Positions 1 to 5,572 of a stretch of 5,670 nucleotides of DNA are shown here, piece after piece. Every line of letters starts with the position of its first letter. Within the stretch, counting starts at the first letter, position 1. Both the position numbers and the translations under genes were made by a program. This DNA is from CAYPIE01 sp964410665 (GTDB lineage Bacteria; Planctomycetota; Planctomycetia; Gemmatales; Gemmataceae). The notes beneath the pieces were generated by a model. The model saw nothing but the letters and a program-made list of their open reading frames with translations, ran no database searches and was not told the origin of the DNA. The stretch covers positions 1 to 5,670 of the forward strand of contig CAYPIE010000186.1 of NCBI GenBank assembly GCA_964410665.1. Direction: 5' to 3'.

Positions 1-21
1 GGACGTCAGTCCGGGGGTTCT

Positions 22-103
22 CCGCACCGCAAGCGCCTCTGCCTCTTTCCCCGCATCGCAAACGCCTCTGCCTCTTCCCGCACCGCAAACGCCTCTGCCT
101 CTC
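22..103 (-). repeat. Tandem array of a 27-29 bp intergenic repeat (left array)
   Basis: Three consecutive units start near 22, 51 and 78. Each reads roughly CCGCACCGCAA, one variable base, then CGCCTCTGCCTCT, followed by a few C/T-rich bases. Spacing is 29 and then 27 bp, which is not a multiple of three, and no reading frame spans the array, so it is probably non-coding. The units lie side by side without unique spacers, which argues against CRISPR. A decayed continuation (CCCGCAATC near 110, CCCGCAAAAG near 131) follows. The strand is given as minus because the same family occurs in opposite orientation at the right end of the window. Function is unknown. Confidence 0.85.
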
Positions 104-168
104 GGACTTCCCGCAATCACTTCGAGGCTTCCCGCAAAAGTGGAAGCGTTTGCGACCATCTCTGACTC

Positions 169-204
169 ACGGGACGTGATCCCGTAGGTGAAAAGAATTT
201 TCAC
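169..204. promoter_or_regulatory. Two adjacent perfect hairpins in the leader of the ThuA-like gene
   Basis: ACGGGA (169-174) pairs with TCCCGT (180-185) around a 5-base loop. Three bases later GTGAAAA (188-194) pairs with TTTTCAC (198-204) around GAA. Both stems are perfect. The second is strikingly A/T-rich for this GC-rich region. They lie 82 to 117 bases upstream of the ThuA-like start codon. They could be an operator, a leader RNA structure, or a weak terminator for an upstream gene outside the window. No long T-run follows either stem. A smaller odd palindrome, CGTAC-A-GTACG, sits at 231-241. No convincing -35/-10 pair was found here. Confidence 0.45.
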
Positions 205-272
205 TCCTGAGCTCTTCGCAACGCACTCACCGTACAGTACGCTGGCACTGCTCTCTGCCTGTCCCATTCGCA

Positions 273-278
273 AAGGAG
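273..278 (+). promoter_or_regulatory. Ribosome binding site of the ThuA-like gene
   Basis: AAGGAG lies 7 bases before the ATG at 286. This is a near-ideal Shine-Dalgarno site and fixes the start, which also gives a clean signal peptide. Confidence 0.85.
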
Positions 279-285
279 TCTCCCC

Positions 286-1170
286 ATGCTTCGCAGTCTG
301 TTTGCTTGCGCCTTGAGCCTGGTGTTCTGCGGCCTCAGCTTTGCCGCCGAGCCCGACCGGATCCTGATCGTCGTCGGACCGAGCAACCACCCGCCGGGCT
401 CGCATGAGGTGGCCGCGGGTGGACGGCTGATGGAATATTGCCTGGAACACGCTACCAACCTGCCTGGCTTGAAGGCCGACGTCGTCGCCAACTGGCCCGA
501 AGACCCCGCGGTCCGCGAAGCCGCATCGACCATCGTCTTCATCGGCGACACCTTCCCGCCGAACCGCCTGCCCAACCCCAAGAAAAACCTGGCCCAGCTC
601 GAGCAGATGATGCAGCGCGGTTGCGGCATCGTCTGCGTGCACTACGCAACGGGGCTGTTGGGCCAGGATGTGGCCAAGGACGGCGACCATCCGCTGCTCC
701 GCTGGCTGGGCGGCTACTTCGCCAACCGCAGCTGCCCACACCACGAGTCGATTGCCCGCATCTTCCAGGATGCCACGATCACTCCCGCCACCCCCGACCA
801 TCCGATTAGCCGCGGTTGGAAGGAATTCACCCTCACCGATGAACCATACATTAACAATTATTTTGGTAAAGATGACAACAAGTTGGCCCCAAACGTAACC
901 GCGTTGGCCACCTCCATGCTGCCGCCGAAGAAGCCCAATCGGGAAACGGTCGCTTGGTGCATCGAGCGACCTGATGGCGGGCGAGGCTTTGGCATCGTCA
1001 TGCCGCACTTCTACAAGAACTGGGGGCAGGAGGACTTACGCCGCTTTATTCTGAACGGGATTGTGTGGACAGCGAAGAAGGAAGTTCCCGAGGAAGGGGT
1101 GAAGACGATGTTACCCGACTTGGCAGTATTCAAACCGGCGGCGGTGGAGTTTACGCCGAGGAGGCGGTGA
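286..1170 (+). CDS. Secreted ThuA-like domain protein
   Basis: The 294-residue product has a signal peptide: one Arg at residue 3, a hydrophobic stretch at about 4-20, and SFAA as the probable cleavage site near residues 20-21. One ThuA-like domain (trehalose-utilisation family, class I glutamine amidotransferase-like fold) fills the rest. Supporting landmarks are the first strand RILIVV (25-30), VFIGDTF (84-90), the turn GCGIVCVHYATG (112-123), DHPISRG (171-177), DEPYIN (185-190) and the C-terminal block FGIVMPHFYKNW to LNGIVWTAK (235-264). The last of these resembles the closing motif of planctomycete ThuA proteins, but with MPHFY where many members have GGHFH. ThuA was named for trehalose use in Rhizobium, but the biochemical activity of most members is unknown; planctomycete versions are often linked to sugar metabolism. 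It stands alone, without the cytochrome c or other domains often fused to it. It converges with the DUF1559 gene. Codons 187-205 are locally A/T-rich. Family assignment is firm; substrate and reaction are unknown. Confidence 0.85.
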   Translation: MLRSLFACALSLVFCGLSFAAEPDRILIVVGPSNHPPGSHEVAAGGRLMEYCLEHATNLPGLKADVVANWPEDPAVREAASTIVFIGDTFPPNRLPNPKKNLAQLEQMMQRGCGIVCVHYATGLLGQDVAKDGDHPLLRWLGGYFANRSCPHHESIARIFQDATITPATPDHPISRGWKEFTLTDEPYINNYFGKDDNKLAPNVTALATSMLPPKKPNRETVAWCIERPDGGRGFGIVMPHFYKNWGQEDLRRFILNGIVWTAKKEVPEEGVKTMLPDLAVFKPAAVEFTPRRR

Positions 1171-1202
1171 GGTAAGTAGGAAATTGGTTGCTACGACGAA
1201 AG

Positions 1203-1236
1203 AAAAAAAATGGGAAGCCCATGCTTGTGGGCTCCC
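1203..1236 (-). terminator. Intrinsic terminator of the DUF1559 gene
   Basis: On the minus strand, starting 28 bases after the stop codon, GGG-AGCCCA pairs with TGGGCT-CCC across a 6-base loop, with one bulged base (plus-strand arms 1212-1221 and 1228-1236). Eight consecutive T (plus-strand A at 1203-1210, one base beyond the stem) follow. This is a classical rho-independent terminator for the leftward gene. Read rightward, the hairpin has no T-run after it, so it should not work the same way for the ThuA-like gene. Confidence 0.85.
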
Positions 1237-1263
1237 CACGAATGGATAGCTTGGCATGAACGT

Positions 1264-2229
1264 TTATTCTTCGGTCCAGCTGCCCGAGAGAATTTCGCCG
1301 TTACGTGGCGTCATGGCAGCGTTCCAGTTGGCCTGCGAAATCCCTTGCGCCACCACTTGGACACTCCCATCGGCCATCAGCACATTCATGGTATTAGTGT
1401 GGCCGGATGAAGGAACCTGGGAACCACTCGATGGCGGATTCGTCACATCATCCCGGCCAAACTCTGGAGCTGGAGTGATACTGGGGCTCATTCCACCTAA
1501 CACAATCCGCGCAAAGCCATTAACCCCGAACAGAGATGCTTGGTCCGGGTTCAACGGGGTCTGCATCGGGCTCATACCAGTGAAGATTAGAGGATAAATC
1601 CAGATATTTTGTTGAGTCCCACCAAGACTGCCAAGCTGCTCGCAGAAAAGGATCGTCGTTGAAGTGCCATCCTTGAATTCACTGAGTTCATAGCGAGGCT
1701 TAAAGTAGCTTTGCAAGACGTCAGGGACGGGGTTGGGCACAAGCTGAGGAGTGCCAAACGCCTGGAAGTTGCCGACATAGGAAGTCGCCCCGTTATTGGA
1801 ACCCCCATCATTCAAGGCAATTCCGTCGGAATCCACGGTCACATCGGCAGGACAACGGAACGATGGCACGCCAAACAGCCGCGAACTCCCAGTTTCATAG
1901 TAGGTCGGATTCGTTCCCGTCTCAGTGATCACTTGTTGGAACAGGTTTTCCTGTTCAAGGTAGGGCAATAGTTGAGTGTGCAGCGACACCAATGTAGCGT
2001 TTTGTGCCTTCGTCGCCGGCGGCAGCTTACCCTTACGGGTTGTGCTGTAGTTCTGCACGGCCAGCCCAATTTGCTTCAGATTGTTTTGACACTGGAGTCG
2101 CGACGCCGCGTCCCGCACCTTCTGTACCGCAGGCAACAGCAAACCAATCAGTGTAGCGATGATGGCAATGACGACCAGAAGTTCGATCAGCGTAAACGCT
2201 GAACGACGAGCAGGTGACGAGGTTCGCAC
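1264..2229 (-). CDS. DUF1559 prepilin-like protein (H-X9-DG family)
   Basis: The 321-residue product begins with a short basic leader, then the type IV prepilin motif AFTLIELLVVIAIIATLIGL (residues 11-30). The predicted prepilin peptidase cut is before Phe12, leaving Glu at position 5 of the mature protein (Glu16). The residue before the cut is Ala rather than the usual Gly. The block LLPAVQKVRDAASRLQCQNN (31-50) and NLKQIGLAVQNY are hallmarks of planctomycete DUF1559. Near the C-terminus His277, nine residues, then Asp287-Gly288 form the H-X9-DG signature. The protein is complete and of normal length. It should sit in the inner membrane by its N-terminal helix and face the periplasm, or form pilus/pseudopilus-like fibres; the true role of these highly paralogous proteins is unsettled. 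The start is GTG at 2229, chosen because GAGGAG lies 6 bases upstream. Transcribed alone, divergent from the M1 gene. Confidence 0.95.
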   Translation of the reverse strand: MRTSSPARRSAFTLIELLVVIAIIATLIGLLLPAVQKVRDAASRLQCQNNLKQIGLAVQNYSTTRKGKLPPATKAQNATLVSLHTQLLPYLEQENLFQQVITETGTNPTYYETGSSRLFGVPSFRCPADVTVDSDGIALNDGGSNNGATSYVGNFQAFGTPQLVPNPVPDVLQSYFKPRYELSEFKDGTSTTILFCEQLGSLGGTQQNIWIYPLIFTGMSPMQTPLNPDQASLFGVNGFARIVLGGMSPSITPAPEFGRDDVTNPPSSGSQVPSSGHTNTMNVLMADGSVQVVAQGISQANWNAAMTPRNGEILSGSWTEE

Positions 2230-2247
2230 AAGATACTCCTCAATGCA
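2230..2247 (-). repeat. Leader motif, copy 1 (DUF1559 ribosome binding region)
   Basis: Plus-strand AAGATACTCCTCAATGCA. Read leftward it contains the Shine-Dalgarno GAGGAG (2236-2241) six bases before the GTG start of the DUF1559 gene. The same 18 bp with one mismatch recurs at 2428-2445. Confidence 0.75.
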
Positions 2248-2287
2248 TGGGAAATCGCGGAGATGACGAGAAAGCGCCTACTCCGTA

Positions 2288-2317
2288 AATTTACCCCACA
2301 AAAACCACGAAAATCAA
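2288..2317 (-). promoter_or_regulatory. Candidate sigma70-type promoter for the DUF1559 gene
   Basis: On the minus strand TTGATT (plus 2312-2317) and TAAATT (plus 2288-2293) are separated by 18 bases, each matching 4 of 6 consensus positions. It lies in the most A/T-rich part of the divergent intergenic region and would give a leader of roughly 50 bases. Planctomycete promoter consensus is poorly known, so this is only a candidate. No equally good candidate was seen for the rightward M1 gene. Confidence 0.35.
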
Positions 2318-2427
2318 GTACCAAACACGAATTCTTTTCTGGCATGGAATTCTCCGAGGCCTTTTCGACGCGAATCCCGCCTGGACAGTTTCACTTCCGG
2401 CATGCTATCGCGGTGCCCTCGGCAAGT

Positions 2428-2445
2428 AAGATACTCATCAATGCA
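2428..2445 (-). repeat. Leader motif, copy 2 (near-copy of the DUF1559 leader)
   Basis: Plus-strand AAGATACTCATCAATGCA matches the DUF1559 leader at 2230-2247 at 17 of 18 positions, in the same orientation and 198 bases away. The single change turns GAGGAG into GATGAG on the minus strand. No prepilin sequence follows on the minus strand; the first possible start there (TTG) meets a stop after six codons. It may be a vestige of another DUF1559 copy or a shared control site. It lies immediately upstream of the M1 gene. Confidence 0.65.
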
Positions 2446-2446
2446 C

Positions 2447-2451
2447 AGAGG
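2447..2451 (+). promoter_or_regulatory. Ribosome binding site choosing the M1 peptidase start
   Basis: AGAGG lies 7 bases before the ATG at 2459. In-frame ATGs at 2402 and 2441 lack a comparable site and would add a non-signal-like extension ahead of the signal peptide, so 2459 is preferred. Confidence 0.7.
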
Positions 2452-2458
2452 CAAGATA

Positions 2459-5400
2459 ATGCGACCATGGTGCTGGCGAACCGGGCTGCTGGCGAGCCTC
2501 GCCGGCTGGGGCCTGCTCGGATGCCCGGTGGTGGCTGACGCCAACCCACTGCCAGCGGGTTTGCCACGCTACGACCTGGCCATTGACTTGGACACCACCG
2601 CACACCGCGTCACCGTCCGCGAAGTGGTCACCTGGACCAATCAATCCCATCTGCCAACCAACGAACTTATCTTCAACGTATATCCTCACTACAAGCTACC
2701 CGAGCACGACTATGGCAAAGTGGCCAAAACGGTCGAACTGCTGCGCCTCAATCCGCGCTTCGCCATCGACCCCATTGGCCATCGCGGCCAGGTTCAGCAG
2801 GTTTCTCTACTTTCGCCAGATGGAAAAGTTCAGGATCTGCCCTTCTCCTATCAACCCGATAACCTCTGTGGGCTAGTCGTCCCCCTGCCTCAGCCCGTCG
2901 CGCCGGGCCAGAGCGTTCAAGTTGCCCTCCAGTACCGACTAGAATTGCCACCCCACCAGGGCCGTTGGGGCCAGTGGCCCGTGGACCGGGACACCCAGGC
3001 AGTGACGCCGCGGACGATTACCATGTTGTCGCACTGGCTGCCGACGCTGGCCTATTACGATGATGCCGGCTGGCATCCAACCCCGTTTGTGCCCTGGCAT
3101 CAGCCGTTCTTCAACGAGGCGGGTGTCTACACCGCTCGTATCCGCCACACCACCGACCAAAAGCTGGCCTGCTCCGCCAGCTTTCGCGAGGAACGCGACC
3201 TCGGACAGGGTTGGCATGAGGTGGAAACGCACCCGTTTGTCGGCCGCGATTTTGCCTTGCTTGCCTGTGCTGCCTATCAGCGCTATAGCACCACGATTAC
3301 CCTGCCCGATGGTCGCCCCGTCACCGTGCAATGTCTGGCTTACCCTGAACACGCATTCTACGCCAACGAGATTGTCCGCATCACTGCCGAGGCCATCGAT
3401 GCCTATAGCAAGTGGTTTGCCCCCTATCCCTACGACCAGTTCACCACCGCCGAGGCGTTCTTTGGCTGGAATGGTAACGAGTGCTCCGGCCTGATCATGA
3501 TCGATGAGCGCGTCTTTACCATGCCCAAACTAGCCGTCGGCTATGTCGAGTACCTGGTATCGCACGAGACCTGCCACCAATGGTGGTATAACCGGGTCGG
3601 CAATAATGGCTACGCCGAGACCTTCATCGACGAGGGCTTCACCACCTACCTGACCCACCGCTGGATGGACCGCAAGCTTGGCCGCAACAACAAAATGCTC
3701 CAGTGGCCCGAGCGACTCAACTGGTTGCCCAACATCGAACGCGAGAACTACCGCTATTCCAGCTACGTCGGGCACCTTCGCCGGGGTGAATCCACCCCGG
3801 CAGTGCAGACTCTGCCCGAGTTCGGGCACATCCTCAACCTGTTTAGTGGTGCTTATGACCGGGGCAGTAAAATCGTCGGCATGATCGAGTCCCGCCTGGG
3901 CGAGGCAGCGTTTATCGAGTTCCTGCGCAAGCTCCAGAAGAAGTACGCCTTCCGCATCCTCAACGTGAAGCAACTACAGCTGGAGCTGGAAGCCTTCACC
4001 GGTCAGTCTTGGCAAGCGTTTTTTGATGAATGGATTTACAGCGCTGGGCTGAGTGACTGGCAGGTCAAAGAGGTTGACATAGAGCGTCCAGGCCCCATGA
4101 CTGGCGCTTATCGCACTGTGGTACGCGTGCAGCAGACCGGCGAAATCCTGGAACCAACGATGGTTGGCTTTCGCTTGGACGATGGCAGCGGCTATCAAGT
4201 CCGCCTACCCCTGCTACCCATCGACAGCCGACAGGAATTTGACCAGCCCCCGGCCGTGGTGCAGCCGCTGGGCCCAGATACCTGGCAGGTGGAAGTCTTG
4301 CTCCCGAGCAAACCCACCCAAGTCAGCGTCGACCCCGACCAGGTGCTGATCGACTCCGATCCGGCCAATAACCACTGGCATACCCCTTGGAATATTCGGG
4401 CGACCCCTTTCTACACCCTGCTGGATGAAACCGACCTGACCACCGACTACGACAAGTGGAATGTCATCGTTGGCCCATGGCTTTACGGTGGCACCACTAT
4501 GAATTTCGACCCATGGTATACCCGGGACACCATGCTCGGCGTGCGTGCCGCGGTCACCCGGACACAGCAGTTCAACTCCGGCGCCTTCCTAGCCTTCCGT
4601 AGCGACATCCGCGACTTTGTCGTCGGTGTCGATGGCCTGATCGACCACTGGCCGCACCGCTACACGCAGTTCGGTTACCATGTGGAACAGCGGATTGCAG
4701 GACCCATTGGCAATGATGCACCCAACGATGTGACCCGGGCCGCTTTGTTTGGCCGCTACATCTTCAACTACGGTCCCAGCCTATACCTGCCCCCGATCGA
4801 ATACTTGGAGGGCTACACCGCCTTTCAAGACAACCCGCTCCCCTTTCGCGAGACGATCACCGACGGGGTCCGCCCCGACCGCTACTTTACCGGCGGCGTG
4901 CACTATCGGGTCAACTACCTGACCCCTTACTGGCACCCGGAAGCCGGCTTCCGCTTCGACATCAGCTACTCCGGTGGCCTGGTCAACTTCGATGCATGGC
5001 AAGGCTACCACGCCCTGCAGTCGAACCTCATTTATGCCAAGAAGTTGCCCGACCACTGGGGCCCGCTCTCCGACACGGTGATGGCCATGCAGATCAATGG
5101 CGCCGTCGCCTTCCCGGACAAAGGAGAGTATTTTGCTCTGGGCGGCAGCCAGCTCTTCCGCGGTTTCGACCTGGCCGAACGGCACGGCAGTGCCTATTGG
5201 GTGGTCAACCTTGAGGCCCGGCACCCAATCTTACGCAACTGCAAGGCGGGCGTCCTGGACCGCAGCCTGAGCGTGGAAAACGTCTACCTGGCCCTCTTTT
5301 ACGATGTCGGCGAGATCTTTGTGAACAGCGACCCGGTTAGGGGCGTCGCTCATGCCGTCGGCACCGGTATCCGCTTGGACACGGCCCTGTTTAGCCTGAT

Positions 5401-5491
5401 CGAACGGGTGACCTTGCGTCTCGATGTGGCCAAGACACTCAACGAGGCCTCGCCCTGGCAATTCTGGCTCGGGGTGCAGCACCCTTTTTGA
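2459..5491 (+). CDS. Exported M1-family zinc metallopeptidase fused to an Omp85/BamA-like outer-membrane beta-barrel
   Basis: The product has 1010 residues. A signal peptide (1-28) has Arg2/Arg7, a hydrophobic core and a VADA cleavage site after Ala28; LLGC at 19-22 is also a weak lipobox. Residues about 35-215 look like the M1 N-terminal beta-domain. The thermolysin-like catalytic domain (about 293-526) holds HETCH (369-373), 18 residues, then Glu392: the complete M1 zinc site HEXXH-X18-E. Tyr466 in GAYDRGS is at the place of the catalytic Tyr. The GxMEN exopeptidase motif is replaced by NGNEC (338-342), keeping Glu341. A beta-sandwich (about 533-639) ending in SVDPDQVLIDSDPANN is typical of M1 proteins. 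The last 360 residues (about 651-1010) are alternating aromatic/polar beta-strands and read as an Omp85-type barrel: GGSQLFRGF (895-903) resembles the conserved RGF/RGY loop motif, and the protein ends in a terminal Phe after an amphipathic strand. I infer a protease anchored in the outer membrane. No POTRA domain is evident. Substrate and side of exposure are unknown. The peptidase call is firm; the barrel call is good but motif-based. Confidence 0.88.
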   Translation: MRPWCWRTGLLASLAGWGLLGCPVVADANPLPAGLPRYDLAIDLDTTAHRVTVREVVTWTNQSHLPTNELIFNVYPHYKLPEHDYGKVAKTVELLRLNPRFAIDPIGHRGQVQQVSLLSPDGKVQDLPFSYQPDNLCGLVVPLPQPVAPGQSVQVALQYRLELPPHQGRWGQWPVDRDTQAVTPRTITMLSHWLPTLAYYDDAGWHPTPFVPWHQPFFNEAGVYTARIRHTTDQKLACSASFREERDLGQGWHEVETHPFVGRDFALLACAAYQRYSTTITLPDGRPVTVQCLAYPEHAFYANEIVRITAEAIDAYSKWFAPYPYDQFTTAEAFFGWNGNECSGLIMIDERVFTMPKLAVGYVEYLVSHETCHQWWYNRVGNNGYAETFIDEGFTTYLTHRWMDRKLGRNNKMLQWPERLNWLPNIERENYRYSSYVGHLRRGESTPAVQTLPEFGHILNLFSGAYDRGSKIVGMIESRLGEAAFIEFLRKLQKKYAFRILNVKQLQLELEAFTGQSWQAFFDEWIYSAGLSDWQVKEVDIERPGPMTGAYRTVVRVQQTGEILEPTMVGFRLDDGSGYQVRLPLLPIDSRQEFDQPPAVVQPLGPDTWQVEVLLPSKPTQVSVDPDQVLIDSDPANNHWHTPWNIRATPFYTLLDETDLTTDYDKWNVIVGPWLYGGTTMNFDPWYTRDTMLGVRAAVTRTQQFNSGAFLAFRSDIRDFVVGVDGLIDHWPHRYTQFGYHVEQRIAGPIGNDAPNDVTRAALFGRYIFNYGPSLYLPPIEYLEGYTAFQDNPLPFRETITDGVRPDRYFTGGVHYRVNYLTPYWHPEAGFRFDISYSGGLVNFDAWQGYHALQSNLIYAKKLPDHWGPLSDTVMAMQINGAVAFPDKGEYFALGGSQLFRGFDLAERHGSAYWVVNLEARHPILRNCKAGVLDRSLSVENVYLALFYDVGEIFVNSDPVRGVAHAVGTGIRLDTALFSLIERVTLRLDVAKTLNEASPWQFWLGVQHPF
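5472..5489 (+). terminator. Compact terminator-like hairpin overlapping the end of the M1-barrel gene
   Basis: GGGTG (5472-5476) pairs with CACCC (5480-5484) around a CAG loop, followed at once by five T (5485-5489). The last T is the first base of the TGA stop, so the stem is built from the codons for Gly-Val-Gln-His-Pro. G5471 can add a wobble pair with the first T. The stem is short, so termination efficiency is uncertain. No better terminator is seen in 5492-5572, which holds nothing else I can name. Confidence 0.45.
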
Positions 5492-5572
5492 GGATGCGTG
5501 ACAGATCGAGGCGGAAGCTTCCTGCGTGAGGAGAGACAGACCAAAGAAACGAAGGGTTTGCTGAGATGCGGG

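Noticed and set aside
22..103. Possible CRISPR array
   Set aside because: Units of 27-29 bp are directly adjacent with no unique spacers, and no cas-like gene is present. The same holds for 5573-5670.
201..629. Minus-strand open frame over the start of the ThuA-like gene
   Set aside because: It overlaps a strong plus-strand gene with signal peptide and ribosome binding site, and its translation shows no recognisable motif.
1256..1597. Plus-strand open frame opposite the DUF1559 gene
   Set aside because: It is antisense to a well-recognised DUF1559 coding region including the H-X9-DG signature and has no ribosome binding site of note.
2329..2353. Repeated GAATTCT (2329-2335 and 2347-2353) as an operator in the divergent intergenic region
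   Set aside because: Two 7-base direct copies 18 bases apart are intriguing but too short to separate from chance without conservation data.
2402..2458. Upstream in-frame starts (ATG at 2402 and 2441) for the M1-barrel protein
   Set aside because: They lack a good ribosome binding site and place an extra stretch before the signal peptide; the region also carries the leader-motif copy at 2428-2445. The ATG at 2459 has AGAGG 7 bases upstream.
4055..4375. POTRA domain between the peptidase and the barrel
   Set aside because: Residues about 533-639 match the M1 C-terminal beta-sandwich pattern (ending VSVDPDQVLIDSDPANN) better than a POTRA fold; structure prediction would settle it.
2939..5224. 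Long minus-strand open frames inside the M1-barrel gene (137-147 codons at 2939-3352, 3530-3973 and 4781-5224)
   Set aside because: These are antisense frames of a GC-rich coding gene with clear protein motifs on the plus strand; their translations show no recognisable domain.
5513..5522. GGAAGCTTCC palindrome downstream of the M1-barrel gene as a terminator
   Set aside because: It is a loopless 10 bp palindrome without a T-run on either side; nothing supports a terminator or operator role.
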